Of a DNA stretch of 64,000 bases, positions 53,976 to 62,672 are shown piece after piece (within the stretch, counting starts at the first letter, position 1; each line of letters begins with the position of its first letter). Under the pieces are notes generated by a model. That model searched no databases, was not told where the DNA came from, and saw nothing but the letters and a program-made list of their open reading frames with translations. Origin of the DNA: Caldilineaceae bacterium (lineage in GTDB: Bacteria > Chloroflexota > Anaerolineae > Caldilineales > Caldilineaceae); contig JAPOVP010000043.1 in NCBI GenBank assembly GCA_026708085.1, forward strand, positions 1-64,000, in the 5' to 3' direction. The translations under genes and the position numbers were made by a program.

Positions 53976-54689
53976 ATGCGCACTTTCTGCAACATCATTA
54001 CCGATGGGATGCTCGACTACCTGGTTGCAATCTACGAGTTGAGCGAAACCAGCGACAGAATTTCCACTTCTGTGCTGGCACAGAAGATGGAGGTGACGCC
54101 GGCTGCGGCGAGCAGCATGGCCAAACGGCTGACAGAGACGGGACACGTGGTGCGCTCTGCAAAAGCCGGAATTCAGTTGACCGATCAGGGGCGGCTGGCG
54201 GCGTTGCAGTTACTGCGAAGGCACCGGCTGCTGGAGGTGTTTCTCATCGAGGTAATGGGCTTCACCTGGGACCAGGTGAAGGCGGAGGCGATGCGGCTGG
54301 AGCACGCTATCAGCCCAGAGTTCGAGAAGCGCATGGAGATCCTGTGCAACTTCCCGACCCATTGCCCGCACGGAGACCCAGTTCCGAGCGAAGACGGTCT
54401 AGTACAGAGCGAGAATCTGGTCAGTCTGGCTGAACTGCGGCCGGGGCAGACAGGTGAATTGCGGCGGGTAGCCAACCATAACGCGCCGATGCTGCGGTAT
54501 CTGACACAGATGAATCTCGAACCCGGGCATCGAGTCAAAGTATTAAATGTAGAGCCCTTTGATGGGCCCAGCATCGTACAGATCGACGACAGTTCCACGC
54601 AGACAGAACCGGGGGGGCTCGTGAAGATAATCGGCCGCTCCCTGGCGAAATGTCTCTTTGTAAGATTGACTGAGCAGCCTGCCGTGTAG
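53976..54689 (+). CDS. DtxR/MntR-family metal-dependent regulator
   Basis: Metal-sensing repressor of 237 residues. An N-terminal winged helix (MLDYLVAIYELSE, then STSVLAQKMEVTPAAASSMAKRL) binds DNA; the dimerisation and metal domain includes RRHRLLEVFLIEVMG and EAMRLEHAIS with ligand-type His/Glu residues; CNFPTHCPHGDPVP follows; the C-terminal FeoA/SH3-like domain begins near LRPGQTGELRRV. Full-length three-domain form. The start may be Met12 at 54009, which fits the usual family N-terminus better. It lies just ahead of cytochrome c maturation genes, which would make iron control sensible. Confidence 0.9.
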   Translation: MRTFCNIITDGMLDYLVAIYELSETSDRISTSVLAQKMEVTPAAASSMAKRLTETGHVVRSAKAGIQLTDQGRLAALQLLRRHRLLEVFLIEVMGFTWDQVKAEAMRLEHAISPEFEKRMEILCNFPTHCPHGDPVPSEDGLVQSENLVSLAELRPGQTGELRRVANHNAPMLRYLTQMNLEPGHRVKVLNVEPFDGPSIVQIDDSSTQTEPGGLVKIIGRSLAKCLFVRLTEQPAV

Positions 54690-54716
54690 TTAGGCATTGT
54701 TCTGCACAGTACACGC

Positions 54717-55253
54717 ATGACCTCTCCCCTCAAAGCGCGCGCAATTGGCGATACTGCTGCGCATTCGACCATTCTACGTTTTGCCATTCTAGCTATTTGC
54801 CTGCTGGTCTTTTCCATGTTCAGCAGCCCGCCCCTTTTTGCCCAAGACGAAGTCACCGGCATCACCTCTGATGAAGTGAACACCGTTGCACGGGACTTGT
54901 GGTGCCCGCTGTGCGGCGGCAGGCTGCGGTTGGATAGCTGCGAACTGAAGGCATGTGCGCAGATGCGGGAGGTGATCGAGATCAAATTGGCGGAGGGTGA
55001 GGACCCGGCTTCGATCCGGGACTATTTCCTGGAGCAGTACGGGCCGCAGGTGCTGGGGGTACCGCCGAGGCGGGGTTTCAATTGGCTGGCTTGGATCTTG
55101 CCGCTGGTTGCGGTGGCGGCCGGCGGCGTCTTTCTTTGGCTGCGCCTGCAACAGATGGCGGGTACTCAGAGACCGACGGCGGCCAGAGTAGCCGGGCAAG
55201 AGGTTGATGAGCGGGAGCGGCGGTTGGATGAGGAACTGGCCCGCTATGACTGA
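54717..55253 (+). CDS. ccmH: CcmH-family cytochrome c maturation protein
   Basis: Membrane-anchored thiol protein of heme ligation (178 residues): signal peptide near 18-40, then [24 protein letters not shown] with the CxxC pair that would reduce apocytochrome cysteines, helix [26 protein letters not shown], and a C-terminal membrane helix near 115-140. The segment between the Cys pair and the helix has two extra cysteines (DSCELKAC), unlike typical CcmH. Its end overlaps the thioredoxin-like gene (ATGACTGA). Other ccm genes are not in the window. Confidence 0.85.
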   Translation: MTSPLKARAIGDTAAHSTILRFAILAICLLVFSMFSSPPLFAQDEVTGITSDEVNTVARDLWCPLCGGRLRLDSCELKACAQMREVIEIKLAEGEDPASIRDYFLEQYGPQVLGVPPRRGFNWLAWILPLVAVAAGGVFLWLRLQQMAGTQRPTAARVAGQEVDERERRLDEELARYD

Positions 55254-55866
55254 ACTGACGGAGTCGGAAGGCGGCACAGCGGAAATTCCAGAGAGTGAAA
55301 CCCCGCCAGAGTCAAGCAAGGAATTACAGCCGGAAACGCCTGCCAGGCGAGCAGTGTATTACTGGCGCCTGTTGTTCCTTGGCGCTATTCTAGCGTTCAT
55401 CGTACTTCTGGCCGTGCGGTTGTGGCAGACGAATGTGCAGGAGCAGCGGGCGGCGGGTGAGGCGCCGGAACTACGCTTCACGACTTTCGATGGCGCGGTA
55501 GTGGACCTGGACGAGTTGCGGGGGAAGGGCGTGGTTATCAATTTCTGGGCGAGTTGGTGTACGCCCTGTCGCGATGAGGCGGATCTCCTGGAACAGACGT
55601 GGCGCCGGGAGAAGGGGAAAGGTATCGTCTTTCTAGGGTTGGACTATCTGGACCAGGAGCCGGCGGCGCTCGCTTATCTTGCGGAGTTTGATATCACCTA
55701 TCCTAACGGGCCGGACCTGCGCAGCCAAGCAGCCCGGCGTTACCGGATTCAGGGTGTGCCGGAAACTTTCTTTGTCAGTCCCGAAGGTAGGATCGTCGAG
55801 ACCGTTGTGGGGCCGATCGCGAGCCAGCAGGAATTGGACGACCTGTTGGATCGTATTCGTCCCTGA
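55246..55866 (+). CDS. TlpA/ResA-like membrane-anchored thioredoxin
   Basis: Thiol-disulfide oxidoreductase of 206 residues with one N-terminal membrane segment ([16 protein letters not shown] near 40-57) and a periplasmic-side thioredoxin domain: [37 protein letters not shown] with the redox pair [15 protein letters not shown] and the cis-Pro loop GVPETFFV. It probably keeps apocytochrome c cysteines reduced, matching its overlap with the ccmH gene. ATG 55246 is chosen; an alternative frame start at 55204 lies within ccmH. Confidence 0.9.
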   Translation: MTELTESEGGTAEIPESETPPESSKELQPETPARRAVYYWRLLFLGAILAFIVLLAVRLWQTNVQEQRAAGEAPELRFTTFDGAVVDLDELRGKGVVINFWASWCTPCRDEADLLEQTWRREKGKGIVFLGLDYLDQEPAALAYLAEFDITYPNGPDLRSQAARRYRIQGVPETFFVSPEGRIVETVVGPIASQQELDDLLDRIRP

Positions 55867-56510
55867 TTGTATGTGCCCTCGCGTGCGCCGCCGCCTTGAA
55901 AGGACTTTCTCCGGCGGGTGCATCCCAGATTTGAGGTGGAAAGAGTCTGGCGGGGAATCAGTGCCAGCGGTGGCTGGCGTTGTTTGCCGTCTTTGGGCGA
56001 GGCGCAGTTCAGGCGCCAGGCCTGGCCGGACGGTGGAATCCGTCAGTTGGGCGTGCGAGGGCGGGCACAAGGCCGGCCCCTACAGGGAACTGACGGGGCT
56101 GAAGGAACGTAGTGTGGCGAACCCCTCTCGGGCAGGCACCCGTCCCGAATGGAGACACCAGGTCGGCGAGGCATGTTGTAGGAGAGGGGGCGTTGCGGGG
56201 GCGGAGCCCCCGCACAAGGGAGGGCCGAATAGGCCCGACCGCCCAAAACTGCAGGGGCTAGGGGACAGGGGTTAGGGGTCAGAGGCGGCGCTTATTCTGA
56301 CGGAAACTGGAATGGGAACTGACCGTGGCTTGGTTGCCTCCAGAGGTATGCGACTTTTCGCCACCATTTTGGGATGCATCCTCTCCGCCGGCTGAGTCTT
56401 ATTTCAATGGAATCTGTGCTAGAATGGCTTGGTTGTGCGAGGCCTATTCCCCCTTGGGGTGAGGCCGAGAATTGTTTGAACGCGAGCGAGATTGCGTAAG
56501 AGATTAGCTG
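55867..56510. other. Intergenic region rich in repeats
   Basis: Nearly 650 bp without a gene. It contains a hairpin-type repeat near 56060-56090 (GGGCACAAGGCCGGCC) related to 44755-44812, an adjacent GGCAGGCACCCGTCCCG segment, and copy C of the double-hairpin repeat at 56163-56254. The last 200 bp before rimO are less GC-rich and should hold its promoter, but no clear -35/-10 pair was found. Confidence 0.5.
56163..56254. repeat. Double-hairpin intergenic repeat, copy C
   Basis: This copy has the left arm GGCGAGGCATGTTGTA shared with copy B, the perfect G/C hairpin GCGGGGGC...GCCCCCGC of copy A, CACAAGGGAG, a changed second hairpin (GGGCCGAATAGGCCC), then GACCGCCC and the tail AACTGCAG shared with copy A. 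The second hairpin differs in sequence from copy A but keeps base pairing, a compensatory pattern that suggests the structure matters. Confidence 0.75.
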
Positions 56511-57920
56511 ATGAAGATGAGTCAAACCTATCACCTGATCACCCTTGGTTGTCCGAAGAATGAGGTTGACAGTGACGGCATGGAGATGCTGTTGCGGCAG
56601 GCCGACTATGGCGTCAGTGCCGATGCGGGGCAGGCGGATGTGTTGATCGTGAATACGTGCGGATTTCTGGAGGCGGCCAAAGAGGAGTCGATTGGGGTAT
56701 TGCAGGAGCTGGCGGATGGGAAGCGGCGGCACCAGATGCTGATCGCGGCCGGCTGTCTGGCGCAGCGCAACGGCGAGGAGGTGCTGGCGCGGGTGCCGGA
56801 GGTGGACGGTCTGCTGGGTACGCGGCGCTGGATGGATGTGGTGGAGTTGATCAAGCAGGTGCGCGGCGGGCCGGAGCAGCGCAGGTTGGAGCGGTACAGT
56901 CTGTTGGGTGAGCCGGACGAAAGTTACGTGCAGGCGGTACCGCGGCCGCCGGTAGCCGGGGGCAGCGCCTATCTCAAGATTTCGGACGGTTGCAACGCGC
57001 CGTGCGCGTTCTGCACGATTCCCAGCTTCAAAGGCAAGCTGCGCAGCCGGCCCATTGAGGCCATCATCGATGAAGGCAATGCGCTGGTGGAGGCGGGGGC
57101 CAAGGAGCTGGTGATCGTTGCGCAGGATACGACCGATTTTGGGCGGGACCAGGGTGAGCCGGATAGCCTGCCGCGTCTATTGAGCGCACTTTGCAACCGC
57201 ACAGGCGACGCGCTGAAGTGGGTGCGGCTGATGTATGCTTACCCGGGGCATGTGAGCGACGGGTTGATCGAAGTGATGGCGAGCCAGGAAAAGATCGTGC
57301 CCTATCTGGATATGCCGCTGCAGCACGGAGACCCGCGCACGCTGCGACGTATGCGCAGGCCATCGCGGCTGGAGATGGTATACGACCATGTGGAGAAGCT
57401 GCGGGCGGCGATGCCGGGTATTGCAATGCGCACTACGTTTATTGTCGGCTACCCGGGCGAGACCGAAGAGGAGTTCCAAGGTCTGCTTCAGTTCGTTCAG
57501 GAAATTGAATTCGACAAGGTCGGCGCGTTTCCATTCAGTCCAGAGCCGGGAACACCTTCGGCGGAGCTGCCCGATCCCGTGCCGGAGGAAAAGAAAGAGG
57601 AGCGCTACGGGCGGCTGATGGAGGTCCAGCAGCCGATTAGTTTGCGCAAGAATCAGGAGCAGGTTGGGAAGGTGCTCGACATCCTCGTCGAGGGCCAGGG
57701 CGAGATTGCGGAGAGCGGCGCGCCGCTGGTGATGGGCCGGAGTTACCGCGACGCGCCGGAGGTAGACGGTCTGGTGCTCGTGCCGGGCATTGCGGAGGCG
57801 CCGGCGGGCGAAATCCTGCAGGTGCATATCAACGGGGCGCTGGAATATGACCTGGTGGGCGAACCGCTGATCGCCGAGACGTTTTCCAGCAGGACGGAAC
57901 TGCTGGCAGAGTTCACCTAG
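56511..57920 (+). CDS. rimO: Ribosomal protein S12 methylthiotransferase RimO
   Basis: Radical-SAM enzyme (469 residues) that methylthiolates an Asp of ribosomal protein S12. The N-terminal MTTase domain begins with LGCPKNEVDSDGMEMLL, the RimO-type signature, and has NTCGFLEAAKEES and AGCLAQR cysteines for the auxiliary cluster; the radical-SAM cluster is CNAPCAFCTIP near 163; a C-terminal TRAM domain closes the protein. Family length is normal. The ATG is 56511; it is separated from upstream genes by a repeat region and is followed 29 bp later by a methyltransferase gene. Confidence 0.95.
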   Translation: MKMSQTYHLITLGCPKNEVDSDGMEMLLRQADYGVSADAGQADVLIVNTCGFLEAAKEESIGVLQELADGKRRHQMLIAAGCLAQRNGEEVLARVPEVDGLLGTRRWMDVVELIKQVRGGPEQRRLERYSLLGEPDESYVQAVPRPPVAGGSAYLKISDGCNAPCAFCTIPSFKGKLRSRPIEAIIDEGNALVEAGAKELVIVAQDTTDFGRDQGEPDSLPRLLSALCNRTGDALKWVRLMYAYPGHVSDGLIEVMASQEKIVPYLDMPLQHGDPRTLRRMRRPSRLEMVYDHVEKLRAAMPGIAMRTTFIVGYPGETEEEFQGLLQFVQEIEFDKVGAFPFSPEPGTPSAELPDPVPEEKKEERYGRLMEVQQPISLRKNQEQVGKVLDILVEGQGEIAESGAPLVMGRSYRDAPEVDGLVLVPGIAEAPAGEILQVHINGALEYDLVGEPLIAETFSSRTELLAEFT

Positions 57921-57949
57921 AAAGTAAATAACCCCGCGCGGAGACCGTC

Positions 57950-58840
57950 ATGGTCGATCTGTCGAAGTTGGAACGGGATCTGACCGCTCTGGAACGGGAC
58001 TCCACACTCCACAGCAGTGACAATTTAGCGGCACGCTTCGAGGCGTTGAAGACGCTTGATTTTCTGGGGGAGGCGTACCAGATACAGGCCGGGCAGCGGC
58101 TCGCGGCAAGCGGGCTGCGGCGGGTGCGCGCCTTGCAGGGCGACTTGGGAGAGCTTAACCTGGCCCTCTTTCGGAAGCTGCGTATCGGTATCCGGTCGAG
58201 AACGATGAAACCGGGCCAACTACGGGCGTTGCTTGAAAGCAACTGCCGTTACCGGCGCGGCGGTACCGCGTGCATGCACTGGGGTGCGGAGGCCGCGGAC
58301 GCGCTGGCTGCAGGGATTTTCCGCAGCGACTGCGTGCCGCAGCCGTGGGACGGGGGCGACGTTGAGATGATTCACTATGAGTCGACGCCGGTGAGCGCGG
58401 TGCTGGAACTGGTGGACCGCGTGCCGCTGACGGGCGGCGACCGATTTGTCGACATCGGCTCCGGGCTGGGGCAGGTGGTGTTTCTGGTAAATTTACTGAC
58501 GGGCGTGGAGGCGGTCGGGCTGGAGGTGGTGCCGGCGTACGTGGAGCAGGCTCGCGGTGAAGCGGAAAGGCTGGGAATTGGCGGGGTCTCTTTCAGGGAG
58601 GGGGACGCGCGCAGCGCGGACCTGCGCGGGGGCACGGTCTATTTTCTCTTTTCCCCATTTCGAGGGCAGATGCTGCAAACGGTGCTCAACAGGCTCGGGC
58701 AAGAAGCTCGCACGCGGCGGTTTACAGTCTGTTCGTTCGGCCCGTGTACAGAGCAGATCGCCGGGGAAACGTGGCTGACCTTGCAGGAGGCGGCGATGAA
58801 CCACGAGTTTCGGCTGGCTATCTTCCACAGTGATAGCTAG
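57950..58840 (+). CDS. SAM-dependent methyltransferase (DOT1-like motif arrangement)
   Basis: A 296-residue protein with a helical N-terminal domain (to about 140) and a class I methyltransferase core: FVDIGSGLGQVVFLVNLLTG near 165, then VGLEVVPAYVEQA and VSFREGDARSADL. The motif DIGSGLGQ and following GLE recall DOT1-like and related lysine methyltransferases, but substrate cannot be inferred. It is likely co-transcribed with rimO, 29 bp upstream. Confidence 0.82.
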   Translation: MVDLSKLERDLTALERDSTLHSSDNLAARFEALKTLDFLGEAYQIQAGQRLAASGLRRVRALQGDLGELNLALFRKLRIGIRSRTMKPGQLRALLESNCRYRRGGTACMHWGAEAADALAAGIFRSDCVPQPWDGGDVEMIHYESTPVSAVLELVDRVPLTGGDRFVDIGSGLGQVVFLVNLLTGVEAVGLEVVPAYVEQARGEAERLGIGGVSFREGDARSADLRGGTVYFLFSPFRGQMLQTVLNRLGQEARTRRFTVCSFGPCTEQIAGETWLTLQEAAMNHEFRLAIFHSDS

Positions 58841-58942
58841 GGGCTGAGATGGAAAAGGCATCGACACGGGAACGTGCCCGCGCCGATGCCTTTCGGAGTC
58901 GGAAACCTCTTCTTTCGACCTGGTTGAATCCAGCCTGCCTTA

Positions 58943-60358
58943 TCAGCTCAGGTGGAAGACCGCCATCTTTGTTTCGGTCATTTCTTCGATGGCGTACTTG
59001 GGCCCTTCCTTGCCCATGCCGCTCTCCTTGACGCCGCCATAGGGCATCAGGTCGGCGCGCCACTGGGTGCCCCAATTGACGTGCAGATTGCCGGATTCAA
59101 CTTCCTGCACGAATCGCATGGCCCAATCGATATTTTGTGTAAAAATGGCTGCGCTCAGACCGTAGTTGGTGTCGTTGGCGAGGGCTATGGCCTCGTCGAT
59201 GTCGCTGACGCGGGTGACGCCGACGACGGGGCCGAAGACCTCGTCGCAGGAGATCTTCATCTCCGGGCTGACGTTGGAGACGATGGTGGGCTGGTACATC
59301 TGGCCGTTGCGCTGGCCGCCGAGGACGAGCTCTGCGCCGCCGCTTACGGCTTCATCAACCCACTGATCGACGCGCACGGCGTCTTCTTCGCGAATCATTG
59401 GACCCATTTTTGTGGATTCGGCCAGCGGGTTGCCGGTTGTGATGTTTTCGACGGTGGCCTTGAAGGCGTCGAGAAAGTCGCCGTAGATTTTTTCGTGGGT
59501 GACGACGCGCTGGGTGGAGATGCAGACCTGGCCGGCGTTGGAGTAACCGGAGGCAGCGGCGGCCTGGGCAACGCGTTCGGGGTCGGCGTCGGGCATGACG
59601 ATCAGAGGCGCGTTGGAGCCGAGCTCCATGGTGACGCGCTTGAGGCCGGCGGTACGGCAGATGTGCTCGCCGATGTCGCGGCTGCCGGTGAATGTGATCT
59701 TGCGGACGCGGGGGTCGGCGCAGAGGGCGTCGCCGATAACGCCGCCGGATCCGGTGAGGCATTGGAGCGCCTCGGGCGGTGTGCCGGCTTCGAGGAAGAT
59801 CTCGACCAGTTTCAGGGCCGAGAGCGGCGTGTCGGTGGCGGGCTTGAGAATGATGGCGTTGCCGGCGGCCAGTGCGGGACCGATCTTGTGGCAGACGAGG
59901 TGGAGGGGGAAGTTGAATGGGCTGATGCCGACGATGACGCCGCAAGGGACGCGTACGGTGAAACCGAACTTGCCGGCCGCGCCGGGCGCGCCGTCAAGAG
60001 GGACGACTTCGCCACCGAGGCGCTTGGCCTCTTCAGCGGAAAGAGCGATGATTTCTACGGCGCGTGAGGCTTCGATACGGCCCTCGCCGATGATCTTACC
60101 CTCTTCAAGCGTGATGGTGCGAGCGAGATCTTCGTTACGCTCCTCCATCAGATGGGCGGCCTTGTGGAGGATCTCGTAGCGTTCGTAGCCGGTCATACTG
60201 GCCATGACTTTGGCGCCGCGTTCGGCGGTTGCGAGGGCCAGTTCTACATCGGCCGCGTCGCCTCTGGGAATGGTGTCGATGACGGAGCCGTCGAAGGGGT
60301 GCAGTACTTCGATCTTTTCGGACTTGTCCACCCACTGCCCGCCAATGTGCATTTTCAT
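58943..60358 (-). CDS. Aldehyde dehydrogenase (NAD(P)-dependent)
   Basis: ALDH-superfamily enzyme (471 residues) oxidising an aldehyde to an acid. The catalytic residues are visible: Cys279 in NAGQVCIS, the general base Glu245 in MELGSNAP, and Asn148 in SPFNFPLHL. Substrate class is likely lactaldehyde/succinate-semialdehyde or phosphonoacetaldehyde-like because of the short N-terminus and VNWGTQWRADLMPYGGVKESGMGKEG end, but it is not resolvable by eye. AAGGAG lies upstream of the ATG. It lies in the same direction as the two PhyH genes. Confidence 0.94.
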   Translation of the reverse strand: MKMHIGGQWVDKSEKIEVLHPFDGSVIDTIPRGDAADVELALATAERGAKVMASMTGYERYEILHKAAHLMEERNEDLARTITLEEGKIIGEGRIEASRAVEIIALSAEEAKRLGGEVVPLDGAPGAAGKFGFTVRVPCGVIVGISPFNFPLHLVCHKIGPALAAGNAIILKPATDTPLSALKLVEIFLEAGTPPEALQCLTGSGGVIGDALCADPRVRKITFTGSRDIGEHICRTAGLKRVTMELGSNAPLIVMPDADPERVAQAAAASGYSNAGQVCISTQRVVTHEKIYGDFLDAFKATVENITTGNPLAESTKMGPMIREEDAVRVDQWVDEAVSGGAELVLGGQRNGQMYQPTIVSNVSPEMKISCDEVFGPVVGVTRVSDIDEAIALANDTNYGLSAAIFTQNIDWAMRFVQEVESGNLHVNWGTQWRADLMPYGGVKESGMGKEGPKYAIEEMTETKMAVFHLS

Positions 60359-60444
60359 CGAATTGTTCTCCTTGATGTCAGGATCTTTTCAGAATGGTTA
60401 CATAGTTGTATGTATTGTCGCCGCGCAAATTTCGGCGGCGAATT

Positions 60445-61290
60445 TCACTTCAGTTCAGGGCCCGGCACCCGTTTCCTTTCCAGCGGCTCTGCGTCCCCCT
60501 CGTAAGTGGGGACCAGCTTTTGAACGAGTTTACGTGCATGCGGAGGCCAAGAGGACACATGCGTCTGTTCACGGCTCACGCTGGATTGGATGGGAGGGGG
60601 TGAAATTTCGAAATTGGGGTGATACCAGAGCGTGATGACCGTGCGGCGTTCTTCCGTACGGTTGGAGAAGGAGCCGTGGAGGAGTCTGGCATCGCCGATG
60701 ACAAGGTCGCCGGCTCGGACCGGGACCGCCTTGTCTTCGGGCACTGGCTGATAGGCGGGATTGTACGGGTCGGCGGCGCGACCAAGCTCCTCGGAATGTG
60801 TGGTGTGGACGGCGTCGTGTATGGGATGGCGCTTGCGGTGGGAGCCTTCGATGACGCGCAGGCAGCCGTTCTCGATGCTGGTATCCACCAGATAGTACAT
60901 GAGAAAGAGTTGGAGGGGGAGATCGGTGTAGCTGACCGGGTCATTCCATGCCCACCAGTCCTGGTGCCAGAAGAGGGGCGGCGAGTGGCCCGGTTTGCTT
61001 ATCACGAATCCGGACGTCCAGCGAGAATCGGGGAAGCCCAGAGAGTCCAGGGCGTCGAGAGCAGGTTGATAGGCGACCAGTTCGGCGAAAAAGGGGTCAT
61101 CATAGACGCTTATCATGCTGCCGGTGGACTTGTATCTGTCGAAGTGTTGGGCGGGCTGGGCTGCGATGAGGTCGTCGCTGGCGACGCGTACGCGATCCAA
61201 CATTTCCGGTGACAAGATTTGTTCCAAGACGCAGTAGCCGTCACTTAACAGTTGCCCTCGCATGTCGTGGAAGTTCGTTGCTCTTGTCAT
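60445..61290 (-). CDS. Phytanoyl-CoA dioxygenase family protein, tandem copy 2
   Basis: Fe(II)/2-oxoglutarate oxygenase of 281 residues. The iron ligands are His109 and Asp111 (FWHQDWW) and the distal His in LLHGSFSN, with Arg in EERRTVITLW for the cosubstrate. It is a close paralogue of the gene at 61578: by hand, 85 of the 110 residues 11-120 are identical without gaps. The start Met at 61290 gives the same length as the paralogue. The substrate is unknown. Both are transcribed toward the ALDH gene. Confidence 0.9.
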   Translation of the reverse strand: MTRATNFHDMRGQLLSDGYCVLEQILSPEMLDRVRVASDDLIAAQPAQHFDRYKSTGSMISVYDDPFFAELVAYQPALDALDSLGFPDSRWTSGFVISKPGHSPPLFWHQDWWAWNDPVSYTDLPLQLFLMYYLVDTSIENGCLRVIEGSHRKRHPIHDAVHTTHSEELGRAADPYNPAYQPVPEDKAVPVRAGDLVIGDARLLHGSFSNRTEERRTVITLWYHPNFEISPPPIQSSVSREQTHVSSWPPHARKLVQKLVPTYEGDAEPLERKRVPGPELK

Positions 61291-61577
61291 AAACATGCCC
61301 CCCTGCGAAGTGTAGCATGAGTCACAAGAAAGAATGGAAATGCGACTGGGAGTTCGTTCGCTGGCTGCCCTGGTTACAGCCAGAGCACGGAACTGCGGCT
61401 CCTCGAAGAATTACAGAATTGACCCCGCGAATCCTGGCCTCTCTCTTTGCTCCGCTCTGGTCCAGTTTCCTTTCAAAGCCCTGAGCCACTCGCCCCGTTG
61501 CAAAGTCCACTTTCTCGACATTTCAGAATGGACAGAAGGAAAGGAGACAATCGCATCCCTTCAAGCGCCCACGGTTC

Positions 61578-62423
61578 TCACTTCAGTTCAGGTCCCGGTA
61601 CGCGGTTCCATTCCAGAGGCTCTTCGTCACCCTCATAGGTGGGGACCAATCTCTGGACGAGATTCTGCGCCTGAGGCGGCCAGTCGTCTACGCGTGTCTG
61701 GGTCTTGCTCAGATTGGACTGGATGCGGGGGGAGGAGACGTCGAAGTTGGGATGGTACCAGATCGTGATGACAGTGCGCCGTTCATCGGTCTGATTGGCG
61801 TAGGAGCCATGGAGCAGCCTGGAGTCGCCGATCACCAGATCGCCGGCGCGCACGGGTACGGCCTGATCTTCCGATAATGGTTGGTAGGCAGGATGGTTCG
61901 GGTCGGTGGCACGGCGCAACTCATCCGTATGTGCAGTATGCACGACGTCGTGCATGCGGTGGCGCTTGCGATGGGAGCCAGAGATGACGCGCAGGCAGCC
62001 GTTCTCGATGCGCGTGTCGACCAGATAGTACATGGCAAAGACCTGCAGGGGGAGGTCGGTATAGCTGAGCGGATCGTTCCATCCCCACCAGTCCTGATGC
62101 CAGAAGAGAGGCGGTGAGTGGCCGGGCTTGCTGATGACGAAGCCGGAGGACCAGCGCGGCTTTGAGTATCCCATAGAGGCAAGTGCGTCGAGGGCGGGTT
62201 GATAGGCGACCAGTTCGGCGAAGAAGGGATCATCGTAGACGCTGATCATGCTGCCGGTGGATTTCTGCTCCTCGAAGTGTTCAGCGGTCTGCGCGTCGAT
62301 GAGGCCGTCGCTGGCGGCGCGCACGCAGGCCAACATTTCGGGAGACAGCACCTGCTCGAAGACGCAGAAGCCGTCTTCTATCAACTGGGTCCTTTTGTCC
62401 TGGGCGATGGTGGTTGTGGTCAT
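61578..62423 (-). CDS. Phytanoyl-CoA dioxygenase family protein, tandem copy 3
   Basis: Paralogue of the preceding oxygenase, also 281 residues from the ATG at 62423, where GGGGAGG sits 5 bases upstream. His109 and Asp111 are conserved, as are RLLHGSYAN and DERRTVIT. The two genes are separated by 287 bp of non-matching DNA, so the duplication is not recent. Positions 11-120 carry 77 percent identity to copy 2. Functional division between the copies cannot be read. Confidence 0.9.
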   Translation of the reverse strand: MTTTTIAQDKRTQLIEDGFCVFEQVLSPEMLACVRAASDGLIDAQTAEHFEEQKSTGSMISVYDDPFFAELVAYQPALDALASMGYSKPRWSSGFVISKPGHSPPLFWHQDWWGWNDPLSYTDLPLQVFAMYYLVDTRIENGCLRVISGSHRKRHRMHDVVHTAHTDELRRATDPNHPAYQPLSEDQAVPVRAGDLVIGDSRLLHGSYANQTDERRTVITIWYHPNFDVSSPRIQSNLSKTQTRVDDWPPQAQNLVQRLVPTYEGDEEPLEWNRVPGPELK

Positions 62424-62672
62424 GATGCCTCCCCTGCGTGGTGCGGTACGGAGTAAGAGCATGAATGGAGGTGCGGGGATGCGGATGGTCGTTTACTGCC
62501 ATGTTTACGAGATGGGCAGTGAGTCGCGACATCCCCCTACGAAATTCCCCCTATTGTAACAGAGAGACAAGGGTCTATGCATACTGACGCTGCGATGTGA
62601 GAATGCTTTCATTCGGAGATCTGGGATACAATCGCGGTATGTCCTCGAGGAGCAACTGAAGGGAATCAGCAA

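Noticed and set aside
58952-60067. 371-codon plus-strand frame opposite the ALDH gene
   Set aside because: Gly/Asp/Val-rich shadow of a gene with clear ALDH catalytic residues.
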